NCBI RefSeq assembly: GCF_042433895.1
Contig: NZ_JBHLUA010000005.1
Coordinates: 124,001-188,000, forward strand
Direction of reading: 5' to 3'
DNA from: Mesonia maritima
GTDB taxonomy: Bacteria > Bacteroidota > Bacteroidia > Flavobacteriales > Flavobacteriaceae
Length of the DNA stretch: 64,000 nt
Positions 33,645 to 42,733 of the stretch are shown piece after piece. Position 1 is the first letter of the stretch. Every line of letters begins with the position of its first letter. A program made the translations under genes and the position numbers. The notes under the pieces are model-generated. The model ran no database searches, was not told where the DNA came from, and was given only the letters and a program-made list of their open reading frames with translations.

Positions 33645-34745
33645 ATGATTCCATTTCTAGACCTTCATAAAATTAATAAGCCTTACGAAAAAGCTTTTAA
33701 AGAAAGTTTTCAAAAATTTTTAGATTCTGGTTATTATGTATTGGGGAATGCTGTAAAAGAATTTGAGGAAGCTTTTGCTAAGTATTGCGGAGTGAATCAT
33801 TGTATAGGCGTAGGGAATGGCTTAGATGCCTTGACTTTAATTTTAAAAGCTTATATAGAATTAGGAAAGTTGCAAGAAGGAGATAAAGTTATTGTTGCTG
33901 CCAATACCTATATAGCGACTATCCTAGCCATTAAACTTGCTGGACTGGAACCAGTATTGGTAGAACCGGATGAAGATACTTTTAATTTAGATCCGTTAGA
34001 AGTAGAGGAGCATCTAAATGCTTCAATAAAATCTATTTTGGTGACACATTTATATGGTCAATTAGCCGATATGAAAAGCTTACGAAGAATTGCAGATGAA
34101 AATAATTTACTTTTAATCGCCGACGCTGCTCAAGCTCATGGAGCAGAAGATGAAAATGGTAACAAAGCGGGAAGTTTAGCCGATGCTGCCGGATTTAGTT
34201 TTTACCCTAGTAAAAATTTAGGTGCTTTAGGCGATGGCGGCACGATAACTACAAACGATAAGGTGTTAGCTGAAATAGTTTCTAAACTTCGAAATTACGG
34301 TACTTCTTCAAAATACGTAAACGATTTTATAGGTGTAAATTCACGTCTAGATGAATTACAAGCTGGTTTTTTATCCGAAAAATTGCCTTATTTAGAAAAA
34401 GATAACAAACAGCGAAGAGCAGTTGCTAATCGTTATTTAACGGAAATTAAAAATGAAAAAATTCAGTTGCCATTTTGGAATGGAAGTAAAAATCATGTTT
34501 TTCATTTGTTTGTAGTTCGGGTAAAAAATAGAAAAGAATTCTGTGAATATTTACAAGAAAATGGGATAGGTTTTTTAATTCACTATCCACTCCCGCCACA
34601 TAAACAAAAGGCTTTTCCCGAATTTTCTGATTTTTCTTTTCCTGTTACGGAAGCAATTCATCAAGAGGTTGTGAGTTTACCGATGAGTTCTGTGATGACT
34701 AATAATCAGGTGAAAAAAGTTATTTCAGTATTAAATGCGTGGTAA
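33645..34745 (+). CDS. DegT/DnrJ/EryC1 aminotransferase, FdtB-like
   Basis: A 366-residue PLP-dependent sugar aminotransferase: IPFLDLHKINKPY at the N terminus, GVGNGLDALTLIL, HLYGQLADM, the PLP Lys in FYPSKNLGALGDGG, and GVNSRLDELQAGFL. The closest group is FdtB/QdtB, which aminates dTDP-3-keto-6-deoxyhexose to a 3-amino sugar. Its expected partner FdtA lies 5 kb downstream in the same cluster. Its 3' end overlaps the convergent flippase gene by 15 bases. Confidence 0.88.
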   Translation: MIPFLDLHKINKPYEKAFKESFQKFLDSGYYVLGNAVKEFEEAFAKYCGVNHCIGVGNGLDALTLILKAYIELGKLQEGDKVIVAANTYIATILAIKLAGLEPVLVEPDEDTFNLDPLEVEEHLNASIKSILVTHLYGQLADMKSLRRIADENNLLLIADAAQAHGAEDENGNKAGSLADAAGFSFYPSKNLGALGDGGTITTNDKVLAEIVSKLRNYGTSSKYVNDFIGVNSRLDELQAGFLSEKLPYLEKDNKQRRAVANRYLTEIKNEKIQLPFWNGSKNHVFHLFVVRVKNRKEFCEYLQENGIGFLIHYPLPPHKQKAFPEFSDFSFPVTEAIHQEVVSLPMSSVMTNNQVKKVISVLNAW

Positions 34746-35987
34746 TTTTCTCCATAATAATTTTCTGAAGTATAAATTCATAAAGATAAAATGAAGCAAA
34801 TAGGTAATTAAATATGCTACGGCAATACCAATAAAACCAAGTTGTTGCGTTAAAACTATACTTAATGTAAAAAACACAACACTCCAGCAAATTTGTACGC
34901 TAATAAAGGTTTTTACATGAACTTTTGCTAAGATTAGATTTCCCAGAATCCAGCTGTTAATTTTAATAATATCACCTAGAACTTGAAAAATTAGTAAGCT
35001 CGAAATAATTAAAAATTCTTTGGTATATACCAACGTAATTACGAATTCTCTGAGTATAATAAGTAGAATTCCTGCTAGAATAGAAATGGGAATGGTTAGT
35101 TTCCAGATATTAAAAATTTCTTTTCGTAAATGTTTGGTATAAAGTTTAGAAAAAGTAGGAAGTAAATAAAACCCGAATGCTGAAGTAAGCATAGTAGTAA
35201 AAATGGTTGAAAGTCGCCAAAGTCCTTCCCAATAACCGGTATATTCCAATCCTAAATATGTAGTCAGGTATTTTCGTATAGCGATTAATGTTATAGAAAG
35301 TACTAAAACTCCACAAATACTCATTAACGAAAAGCGTGTAAGATCCCGAAATTCTTTTTTATGAAATTTATTTTTAAACCAATTTGTCTTAAATGGTTTT
35401 CTAAGAACAAATAATATAAATATAGAAAAATTTATAAATTGAAATAAGGCTAGATTAATTAAGACACCTTTTAGTTCGTATTTATAAATAAGCAATATCG
35501 CAACTGTAGATCCAATTATATTTGCCACTATAGAAATTAAAGTAAACTTTTTAATTTCGTGCAGACCATTTAATACAGACATTCCAGAGGTGTAAAATAC
35601 CATTGGAAGAATGCTTAAACCAATTAAAACGAAATAATTATAGTAGTTTTTTAAACCTGTTAAATAAGTTAGAAGTTCTTGATTAAAAATAATGGTGATT
35701 AAGGCAATGAAACCGGCAATTGCTAGTTGACTAATAAAAATGGTACTCAGATAGTTTGCCAGTTTTTTATTAGAATTTTTATGAACTGAAGTATATTTAA
35801 TAATTCCCTTATCGAATCCTAATTGACCTAAAGATAAACTGATTTTCAAGAAATCTTTAAGTTGACCAATAATGGCAAATCCTTCAGCACCGGCAAACCG
35901 CGCGATGAAATTATTGGTCACTAAACCTAATGCCATTGTTATGACGTTATTTATTCCGGATAATATGGAAGTTTTAAAAAAATTCAT
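34731..35987 (-). CDS. Wzx-type polysaccharide flippase
   Basis: A 418-residue polytopic membrane protein with about 12 hydrophobic segments in the MATE-like arrangement. The N terminus (NNVITMALGLVTNNFIARFAG) matches O-antigen flippases. It would flip undecaprenyl-diphosphate oligosaccharides across the inner membrane. The start overlaps the sulfotransferase stop by one base (TAATG). It is the last gene of a minus-strand run of GT4, sulfotransferase and flippase. Confidence 0.85.
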   Translation of the reverse strand: MNFFKTSILSGINNVITMALGLVTNNFIARFAGAEGFAIIGQLKDFLKISLSLGQLGFDKGIIKYTSVHKNSNKKLANYLSTIFISQLAIAGFIALITIIFNQELLTYLTGLKNYYNYFVLIGLSILPMVFYTSGMSVLNGLHEIKKFTLISIVANIIGSTVAILLIYKYELKGVLINLALFQFINFSIFILFVLRKPFKTNWFKNKFHKKEFRDLTRFSLMSICGVLVLSITLIAIRKYLTTYLGLEYTGYWEGLWRLSTIFTTMLTSAFGFYLLPTFSKLYTKHLRKEIFNIWKLTIPISILAGILLIILREFVITLVYTKEFLIISSLLIFQVLGDIIKINSWILGNLILAKVHVKTFISVQICWSVVFFTLSIVLTQQLGFIGIAVAYLITYLLHFIFMNLYFRKLLWRKLPRI

Positions 35988-36910
35988 TAATCTTCGTTAA
36001 AATCTTTCCATTGATTATAGCTTATTCCGGTAATCTTTTTTAATTGCTTTACATCATTTTTATAAAGATTATATAACCATTTTCGTTCGGTTTCAGTAGC
36101 TTTTGGTAGACTTTTATTTGTTTTCATTAAGTTGAGAAAAACCTCAGTAATTTTTTTCTTATATTTTCTTCTGAATTTTACAGGTAGTAAAAATTTAACA
36201 CCATCTCTAAACTTACTTTTGTTGAAAGCAAAAATTCTAATGCTTCTGTAAAGTTTAGGAAATAGGATTTTTACCGTTTTATTCGATTTTATTTCAGGAA
36301 TTTCAGTTACTTCTTCAAGTTTCAAAAACCGAAGGCAACTATTAACTGTCTTTAGCGGATTTTCTTTAAGATCTTCAAATAGAATAACTTTTATGTTTTC
36401 AGCTTTAAAATGCTTGTAAAACTCAGTAAGCCATTTTCCATATAAACTATACTGGTAATAATTTTTCACAATAAGTTCTGGTAGTAAATCGTCTGGAGTT
36501 GGTTCTTTTTGGTGATCTTTTAAAACAGCAGCTTTTAGATCTAAATCTTCACTACCTAAACTTTTTAAATAATTGTAATGCGAAAAAGTTCTATCAATAG
36601 GGTTTCTAAATATTAAAATGAATTTAGAATTCGGGTGAGCCGCAGCTTTTATATTTTCTTTAAAATTTTTAAAATAAAAATAGCCTGTACTCGATTCTCC
36701 TCGATAAGAGTATTTTTTTGAAAAGTCGAAATTAGCCAAATATTCCTCGCTATTTTTAAATTTTTCTTTCGGAAAAGTAAAGAAGTGAGGTTCCTTATTT
36801 GTTGACATATTAATTTCAGGATGCAAGTCTAATAAGCTATGTAAAGAAGTTGTACCAGATTTTGCCGCTCCGGGAATAAATAGATTTATTTGCTTCAATT
36901 TGTCATCCAT
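35987..36910 (-). CDS. Sulfotransferase (PAPS-dependent)
   Basis: A 307-residue carbohydrate-type sulfotransferase. The 5'-phosphosulfate loop PGAAKSGTTSLHSLL (from residue 13) and the 3'-phosphate motif FRNPIDRTFSHYNY (around residue 100) are both intact. It would transfer sulfate from PAPS to a sugar hydroxyl of the polysaccharide made by this cluster. It overlaps the GT4 gene by 16 bases and the flippase by one, which indicates tight co-expression. Sulfated surface glycans are more usual in marine bacteria. Confidence 0.88.
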   Translation of the reverse strand: MDDKLKQINLFIPGAAKSGTTSLHSLLDLHPEINMSTNKEPHFFTFPKEKFKNSEEYLANFDFSKKYSYRGESSTGYFYFKNFKENIKAAAHPNSKFILIFRNPIDRTFSHYNYLKSLGSEDLDLKAAVLKDHQKEPTPDDLLPELIVKNYYQYSLYGKWLTEFYKHFKAENIKVILFEDLKENPLKTVNSCLRFLKLEEVTEIPEIKSNKTVKILFPKLYRSIRIFAFNKSKFRDGVKFLLPVKFRRKYKKKITEVFLNLMKTNKSLPKATETERKWLYNLYKNDVKQLKKITGISYNQWKDFNED

Positions 36911-38034
36911 ATGTCTATATATTTTGAAGCAATTTTTTTATAATCGTGATGTTCTTCAATAAATTTTCTTGCGTTTTCTCCAATTTTTTTAATTTCTGAA
37001 GGATTTTCAATTAACCAAGACAACTTTTCAATTAAATAATTTATATCTGGTAGCGCATTTATACAAACTTCATTTTCCTGTAAATTATAATATTTTAGAA
37101 ATTCTTTTTCAGCTCCGGTAAAAACTACTTTTCCTTTTGCCATTGCTTCTAAAGCGTTGTAACCTTGATCGTAAGCGTAAATTTGATCTAATAAAACATG
37201 CGCTTGATTATATTTTTCAATATATTCTGAATAAGGTAAATTGCTAACGCTTAGAATCTCTACCTTATTGCTATATTTTTCTTTAATTTTTTGAAGCGCT
37301 TTTTCAAAAATATCGTTTCCTTTTTTATAATAATTATTTCGGTTAATTCCGTGAAATATGATAATCTTCTCGAGCTTAGTAAAGGGTATAAATTTTAATT
37401 TTTCAGTATTAATCGGGTTCGGAATTAAACCTAAAAATTTTGAATGATTTTGATAGGGTAAAACATAATCGATATCTGAGGCTGTTACCGAATCAATTTT
37501 TTTAAATACTTCTTGATGATGCTGAAAGCTTTTTTCAGAAGTATAATTTAAAATATTCCGGTAAGCGCTTTTATTAATTTTTCCATTAAAATAAGGAGTC
37601 AAAATGGAATACCTGTATTTTTTATCGAGAGCAAATTTCACGCTTATATAATCGGTTCCGCAGGCTAAAAGATGCACTGTTTTATTGTTCTTCTTCAAAA
37701 AATCGATTATGAGGTAAGCGTTCTTTCCCATGATATTAAACGGGCGCTCATTTATTAATTGAACAGCATCATAACCAATAAGATTATTTTTGTGCTTAAA
37801 AAATTGATTTGTAATTGCTTGTTGGGTAATATCAATTCTGAATAAAATAAAGAATAACACCTTAATTTTCTTTAAAAAACCGGTATCATATTTTCGTGAA
37901 AGTTTTATATCTGCCGGAAAATTTTTAAAGTAATCGCCGGTAGCAATTATAGTTACTTCGTGACCAAGTTTTTGTAAACCTTCCTTTAGAGAATTGTGGA
38001 GTCTACTATATTCGCCAACTAATAAAATCTTCAT
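36895..38034 (-). CDS. Glycosyltransferase, GT4/GT1-like
   Basis: A 379-residue GT-B fold protein starting MKILLVGEYSRLHNSL. The acceptor half contains HLLACGTDY and the donor half contains NPINTEKLKFIPF, IIFHGINRNNYYKKGNDIFEKAL and DQIYAYDQGYNALEAMAKGKVVFTG, the E-containing donor-binding motif. The start at 38034 is chosen over one at 38055, which would precede the conserved N terminus and lies within the divergent promoter. The family transfers nucleotide-activated sugars. Confidence 0.83.
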   Translation of the reverse strand: MKILLVGEYSRLHNSLKEGLQKLGHEVTIIATGDYFKNFPADIKLSRKYDTGFLKKIKVLFFILFRIDITQQAITNQFFKHKNNLIGYDAVQLINERPFNIMGKNAYLIIDFLKKNNKTVHLLACGTDYISVKFALDKKYRYSILTPYFNGKINKSAYRNILNYTSEKSFQHHQEVFKKIDSVTASDIDYVLPYQNHSKFLGLIPNPINTEKLKFIPFTKLEKIIIFHGINRNNYYKKGNDIFEKALQKIKEKYSNKVEILSVSNLPYSEYIEKYNQAHVLLDQIYAYDQGYNALEAMAKGKVVFTGAEKEFLKYYNLQENEVCINALPDINYLIEKLSWLIENPSEIKKIGENARKFIEEHHDYKKIASKYIDIWMTN

Positions 38035-38043
38035 ATAATGTGT

Positions 38044-38065
38044 TATCTTTGGCAAGATAAAGATA
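38044..38065. promoter_or_regulatory. Divergent promoter pair between two glycosyltransferase genes
   Basis: Only 47 bases separate the start codons at 38034 (minus) and 38082 (plus). A plus-strand TATCTTTG (38044-38051) and a minus-strand near-consensus TATCTTTA (38058-38065) face opposite ways with 6 bases between them. Confidence 0.5.
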
Positions 38066-38081
38066 TTTTACTATAAAACTA

Positions 38082-39182
38082 ATGGCAAATTTTTCTCCTA
38101 AAAAAAAGATATGCATTGTATCGATTTCGTTAGCAGAAGGAGGAGCAGAACGATCTACCGCTTTATTAACGCAAATGCTAGATAAATTAGGTTATGAAGT
38201 ACATTTAGCTATTCTTACCGACAAAATATCTTACAATTTTAAAGGGAAATTGCTCAATCTTGGCGAAAAGAAAAGGAAAAGTAACACTATTGTTAGTCGA
38301 TTTTTGAGATTCAATGTATTAAGAAAGTACTTGCTTCAGCAAAAATTCGATTATATAATTGATAATAGAGTAAAAAACAATCCACTAAAAGAACTTTATT
38401 ACCTTAATTATATTTATAAAAATCAGCGTCTTATTTATGTTGTAAGAAGTTATTTTATAGAAAATTATTTTGCTGAAAATAAATCGTGGCTAAGCAAATA
38501 TGCTTCCAATCAAATTGTAGAAAAAGTCAGTAAAATTGTTGCGGTTTCTAAGTCTATTGAAAAAAGAATTTCTGAAAAATTTAATACTGAAAAAGCTTTT
38601 ACAATCTATAATCCTATTGAAAGTTTAGAAAAAGGAAACCTCAATATAGAAGGAAATTATATTTTGTTTCTTGGAAGGTTAGTAGACGAAGTTAAAAATA
38701 TTAGTTTACTTCTGGAAGCCTATGCAGAATCTGAGCTTCCGGCGTTAAATATTAAATTGAAACTTTTAGGTAGCGGTCCAGATTTAAGTTTTCTTCAGTC
38801 TAAAGTTAAAGCTTTAGAATTAATCCAAAATGTAGAATTTGTAAGTTACACGCCACAAGTTTATCCGTATTTAAAGCAAGCAAAATTTACCGTTTTAACC
38901 AGTAAATATGAAGGTTTTCCACGTGTTTTAATCGAATCACTTTCAGTTGGAACTCCTGTAATTTCGGTAGATTGCGAAAGTGGACCTGGAGAAATAATTC
39001 AGCATAAAAAAAATGGACTTTTAGTTGAAAATCACAATTCTGCGAAACTCGCTTCTGCAATGAATCAAATGATTAAAGACGAAAAACTTTATTTAACTTG
39101 CAAAGAAAATGCAAAAGCTAGCGTAAAACATTTAAGTTTAGATTTAATCGCCCAACAATGGGACGAAATTTTATCGACATGA
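38082..39182 (+). CDS. GT4 family glycosyltransferase
   Basis: A 366-residue GT-B enzyme with N-terminal ICIVSISLAEGGAERST, FLGRLVDEVKNISLLLEAY at the start of the donor domain and SKYEGFPRVLIESLSVGTPVIS, the EX7E-type nucleotide-sugar site. It resembles GalNAc- or glucosyltransferases of capsule loci. Its TGA overlaps the ATG of fdtA (ATGA), coupling the two. Confidence 0.9.
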   Translation: MANFSPKKKICIVSISLAEGGAERSTALLTQMLDKLGYEVHLAILTDKISYNFKGKLLNLGEKKRKSNTIVSRFLRFNVLRKYLLQQKFDYIIDNRVKNNPLKELYYLNYIYKNQRLIYVVRSYFIENYFAENKSWLSKYASNQIVEKVSKIVAVSKSIEKRISEKFNTEKAFTIYNPIESLEKGNLNIEGNYILFLGRLVDEVKNISLLLEAYAESELPALNIKLKLLGSGPDLSFLQSKVKALELIQNVEFVSYTPQVYPYLKQAKFTVLTSKYEGFPRVLIESLSVGTPVISVDCESGPGEIIQHKKNGLLVENHNSAKLASAMNQMIKDEKLYLTCKENAKASVKHLSLDLIAQQWDEILST

Positions 39183-39595
39183 AAAAAACTTTAAACGATA
39201 TACAAGAAATTAAAATACCCAAAATTTCTGATCCAGACGGTAGAGGAAATCTATCGGTTATAGAAAAAGAAGTTTTACCATATAAAATTGAACGAGTTTA
39301 TTACCTCTACGATGTTCCAAGTGACGCTACACGTGGGGGTCACGCTCATATAAATCTACAGCAATCATTAATTGCGTTAAGCGGAAGTTTCGATGTTGTT
39401 TTAGACGACGGAAATGAAAGAAAAATTATAAGTTTAAATAAACCCGATAAAGCACTTTTTATTCCGCAGGGAATTTGGCGTGAACTCGAGAATTTTTCTT
39501 CTGGAGCTGTTTGTCTCGCGCTAGTTTCTGAAATTTATAAGGAAGAAGATTATATTAGAGATTATAAAGACTTTTTAACTTTTAAAAGTCGTTAA
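39179..39595 (+). CDS. fdtA: Sugar 3,4-ketoisomerase FdtA/WxcM-like (cupin)
   Basis: A 138-residue cupin enzyme. ISDPDGRGNLSVIE, RVYYLYDVPSDATRGGHAH and LFIPQGIWRELENFS are the FdtA/QdtA/WxcM signature with the active-site His pair. It isomerises dTDP-4-keto-6-deoxyglucose to the 3-keto sugar that FdtB aminates. The start at 39179 gives an ATGA overlap with the upstream GT4 stop. The 3' end overlaps the convergent GT2 gene by 21 bases. Confidence 0.9.
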   Translation: MKKTLNDIQEIKIPKISDPDGRGNLSVIEKEVLPYKIERVYYLYDVPSDATRGGHAHINLQQSLIALSGSFDVVLDDGNERKIISLNKPDKALFIPQGIWRELENFSSGAVCLALVSEIYKEEDYIRDYKDFLTFKSR

Positions 39596-40513
39596 ATGAA
39601 TATTCTTTTTAATTAAATAGGAATGAAATTTTTTAAGATATCGAACTAAAAAGGAAGGCGTATTCAATAAAATAACCTGTTTTTTATTAAGTGAGCTGTA
39701 ATCTATTTCATTTTTTAAAAGGTTGAAAACTTCTCTATCATTATAATATTTACATTGTATAGCTACTGAATACCGATTTATATCTAAATATTTTTTAAAG
39801 GAAGGATTAGTTTTTTCTTCAGTTTTATAACTATTTAAAAACTCATATTTTACCTTTCTAAGGTGTTTTTTAGATAAACTATTTGGTACAGTTCTGTCAT
39901 AGCAAGCAGTGATTTTAGGATTAAAAACAATCGTCTTTTGTAAAGCAAAACGGATCCATAAATCAATATCTTGGCCAGAGATTATTTCAGGTTTAAAACA
40001 TCCAACTTCCAGAAAATCTTTTTTTGTAAAAGCCACACCCGAGGTCATAATTAAGGGATGAAGCATACTTGCTTTAAAATAATCTTCTACTAGTTGAATT
40101 TCCTTTAAATTCTGCAAATTATAAGAGGCGTTTTGGGTAAAACTTTCACTCAATTTTAATTGATAAGCATTACAAAAAACCGCAGCGTTAGGATATGTTT
40201 GAATACTCTTGTAAAATTCTTCTAAATGGGTAGAATACCAAATATCATCGGCATCGATTAAAGCAATATATTTACTTTGTGCTCTAGAAATACCAAAATT
40301 TCTCGCTACCGAAGCTCCTTGATTTTCTTGATGAAACAAGCGAATTCTGCTATCTGAAAAATTCTCTACAATATTCGAACTATTATCCGTAGACCCGTCA
40401 TTTACAACAATAACTTCAAAATCAGGAAAAGTTTGATTCAGAATATAAGTTAGCGTATCATAAATATGATTTTCTTTATTAAATAATGGAATAACAACAG
40501 AAAAAAATGGCAT
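39575..40513 (-). CDS. GT2 family glycosyltransferase
   Basis: A 312-residue GT-A enzyme: FSVVIPLFNKENHIYDT, VVNDGSTDNSSNIV, RNFGISRAQSKYIALIDADDIW (DxD-type motif) and ISGQDIDLWIRF. It is similar to capsule and O-antigen glycosyltransferases. There is no membrane segment. It lies 10 bases downstream of the KpsS/LipB-like gene and probably shares its transcript. Confidence 0.9.
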   Translation of the reverse strand: MPFFSVVIPLFNKENHIYDTLTYILNQTFPDFEVIVVNDGSTDNSSNIVENFSDSRIRLFHQENQGASVARNFGISRAQSKYIALIDADDIWYSTHLEEFYKSIQTYPNAAVFCNAYQLKLSESFTQNASYNLQNLKEIQLVEDYFKASMLHPLIMTSGVAFTKKDFLEVGCFKPEIISGQDIDLWIRFALQKTIVFNPKITACYDRTVPNSLSKKHLRKVKYEFLNSYKTEEKTNPSFKKYLDINRYSVAIQCKYYNDREVFNLLKNEIDYSSLNKKQVILLNTPSFLVRYLKKFHSYLIKKNIHLTTFKS

Positions 40514-40523
40514 GATATTTTAG

Positions 40524-41834
40524 TTAAGTGGTAAAACCATGAGTAAGTTTAATGGCTATTTTTTTTGCAGCTTGTAAATTTTTATTAGTGATAAAACCTT
40601 TTATAAGACAATTTTTAAAAAATTCATATAAAAAGTTTGTAATATTTTGATTATTAATTTTATATGATAAAGATTCTTGCAGTAACAATTTTAAATTTTC
40701 CTTTTTTTCTAATTTTAAACAAATATTACTACTATCGTAATAAGAATTTGCTAAGGTTATGACAGTTTTACCTTGCGCAATTGCTTCTATTCCTACTGTA
40801 GAATTATTTACAATTATTACTTCTGAAGTCTGGAGAGCCTCTTGAAAATTTGTATGAATATCTAGCGAAATATTTTTATTCTCTAAAATGTATTCATAAA
40901 ACTCCTTCCCATATTTTTTCTTATAAACAGGATGTTCTCTTACTACTAAACTACAGTTTTCAGGCAAATTTATATGAACATCTTTTAATAGTTGAAAATG
41001 ATTTTTGTAAAACGGACTATGATGCGTCATATTTACATCAAAAGGAACTTGACAAATTAATAAAAAAACATACTTTTCAATTTTCTTATCAGTTGAATGA
41101 ATACATTTTGACCTTAATTTTTTAGAATGAAAATTAAGCACCGGATTATCAATTTTTAAATCTGGAGGCAAAATAAAAGTATGTTTAAATAAGAATTCTA
41201 CCACATAATCGATACCGCGATAAAATGGTGATCGAGCATATTTTTCATTCTTATCTCGATTCATAAAACTCGCTACAAATTTTTCTTTTTCCTTAAGATC
41301 CTCTTTATTATAAATTTTAAAACCTCTTATCGATGCATTAGCATTCACACCTTTTTTATCAAAAAAAGTTGTATGATAAGGACCTTGTTCAATATAATAT
41401 GTAGGGATATTATTTCTTTGCGCTAAAATTTTAGCTATTTCTACCGGAAGTCTTAAGTCTCCAATAAGTAATAATAAATCTACTTTTTCTAATTTCTTTT
41501 CTAAAATATCAATATAAGCTAAAGAAAGAAGTAAGTAATTTTTCCTATTATTAGTAGCATATAATTTTACAAGCTTATTAAGGTCGAATTCTTTATAATA
41601 TTTTCCAGAAGAAATTATTTTTTGATACTTTTTTCGGTGAAGAAAAGTAAGATACCAAGCCTTAAATGATAATGCAGAAGACGAAATTCCTCGAAAATAA
41701 GAATAGAGAAAGCCACTTAAATAAATGCTTGCAATATGAAAATGAAGATCAGGATTGTTTTTTTCTAACTCGTTTTTTATACCAATAAAAAATCTTGAAA
41801 ATTTATCATAATAACCAAGGCATAAAACATCCAT
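40524..41834 (-). CDS. Capsule polysaccharide synthesis protein, KpsS/LipB-like
   Basis: A 436-residue protein resembling the capsule polysaccharide biosynthesis family (KpsS/KpsC/LipB). Supporting segments are YIEQGPYHTTFFDKKG, VREHPVYKKKYGKEFYEY and VNNSTVGIEAIAQGKTVITLANSYYD, the donor-site region. KpsS/KpsC proteins are Kdo transferases that build a lipid-linked Kdo primer. Whether this protein uses Kdo is not shown; the kdsA gene lies 17 kb away in the same window. Confidence 0.7.
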   Translation of the reverse strand: MDVLCLGYYDKFSRFFIGIKNELEKNNPDLHFHIASIYLSGFLYSYFRGISSSALSFKAWYLTFLHRKKYQKIISSGKYYKEFDLNKLVKLYATNNRKNYLLLSLAYIDILEKKLEKVDLLLLIGDLRLPVEIAKILAQRNNIPTYYIEQGPYHTTFFDKKGVNANASIRGFKIYNKEDLKEKEKFVASFMNRDKNEKYARSPFYRGIDYVVEFLFKHTFILPPDLKIDNPVLNFHSKKLRSKCIHSTDKKIEKYVFLLICQVPFDVNMTHHSPFYKNHFQLLKDVHINLPENCSLVVREHPVYKKKYGKEFYEYILENKNISLDIHTNFQEALQTSEVIIVNNSTVGIEAIAQGKTVITLANSYYDSSNICLKLEKKENLKLLLQESLSYKINNQNITNFLYEFFKNCLIKGFITNKNLQAAKKIAIKLTHGFTT

Positions 41835-41848
41835 AGAAAATTTTCATT

Positions 41849-42532
41849 TTAAGCACTTTTCTGTATGACTTCAAAAACTTTTTGACCGTCACACTTTAAA
41901 GTTTTAGAAGGGTATTTTAAAAGCAGAGCATAATCGTGTGTTGCCATTAAAATAGTATTGCCGTTTTTATTTATTTCCTGTAAAACCTCCATTACTTCAA
42001 CAGAAGTTTGCGGGTCGAGATTTCCCGTCGGCTCGTCGGCAAGAATTAATTCCGGATCGTTTAATAACGCGCGAGCAATGGCTATACGTTGTTGTTCCCC
42101 ACCAGAAAGTTGATACGGATATTTAAAGTTTTTGGTTTTCATCCCCACTTTATCCAGCACCTTATCAATTCTATGGTTCATTTCAGATTTGTCTTTCCAA
42201 CCCGTTGCGCGTAAAACGAATATTAAATTATCTTTTACCGTTCTATCATTTAATAATTTAAAATCCTGAAAAACAACACCAAGTTTTCTGCGGAGGTAAG
42301 GTATTTTTTTCTCTTTTAATTTTCGCAGATCAAAACCAACAATACTTCCTTCGCCTTCTTTTAACGGAATATCACCGTACAGTGTTTTCATAAAGCTACT
42401 TTTTCCAGTTCCGGTTTTCCCGATAAGATACACAAAATCACCTTTTTTCACTTCCACATCAACTTCAGAAAGAATTAAACTTTCCCGCTGATAAATTGCA
42501 GCATTGCTTAGCGCTAGAACGGTTTCTGCCAT
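41849..42532 (-). CDS. ftsE: Cell division ATP-binding protein FtsE
   Basis: A 227-residue ABC ATPase of the FtsE/LolD-like group: Walker A GKTGTGKSS, VFQDFKLLNDRTVKDN (Q-loop and FtsE-typical segment), signature LSGGEQQRIAIARAL, Walker B LILADEPTGNLDP and the H-loop MATHDY. With FtsX (not adjacent here) it regulates septal peptidoglycan hydrolysis. It is read from its own promoter away from the TPR gene. Confidence 0.9.
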   Translation of the reverse strand: MAETVLALSNAAIYQRESLILSEVDVEVKKGDFVYLIGKTGTGKSSFMKTLYGDIPLKEGEGSIVGFDLRKLKEKKIPYLRRKLGVVFQDFKLLNDRTVKDNLIFVLRATGWKDKSEMNHRIDKVLDKVGMKTKNFKYPYQLSGGEQQRIAIARALLNDPELILADEPTGNLDPQTSVEVMEVLQEINKNGNTILMATHDYALLLKYPSKTLKCDGQKVFEVIQKSA

Positions 42533-42550
42533 AATTAAACTTTTAAGGTT

Positions 42551-42579
42551 TAAAGGTACTTTATTATTTTTAAACTCAA
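42551..42579 (-). promoter_or_regulatory. Candidate ftsE promoter
   Basis: The minus strand has TTG (42577-42579), an 18-base spacer and TACCTTTA (42551-42558), one mismatch from the -7 consensus, 18 bases before the start codon. Confidence 0.5.
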
Positions 42580-42671
42580 AACAACATGACTAATTTCAAA
42601 TTTATTTTTTTGAAAGTTGATTGAAAAAAATAAACACCCCCTTTTCAATTAACATAATTATCACAACTTTG

Positions 42672-42705
42672 TTGCGTTATGAGAAGGTAGATTAATTTAT
42701 ATTTG
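42672..42705 (+). promoter_or_regulatory. Promoter of the TPR gene
   Basis: TATATTTG (42698-42705) is a perfect -7 box; a TTG at 42672-42674 lies 23 bases upstream, at the long end of normal spacing. The start codon follows 28 bases later. Confidence 0.6.
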
Positions 42706-42733
42706 ATTTGTTAAAATAAATCGATTTGTTTTT

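Noticed and set aside
29084..41834. Genomic island with mobile-element boundaries
   Set aside because: The polysaccharide locus has no integrase, transposase, tRNA target or flanking direct repeats that I can see; it looks like an ordinary variable surface locus.
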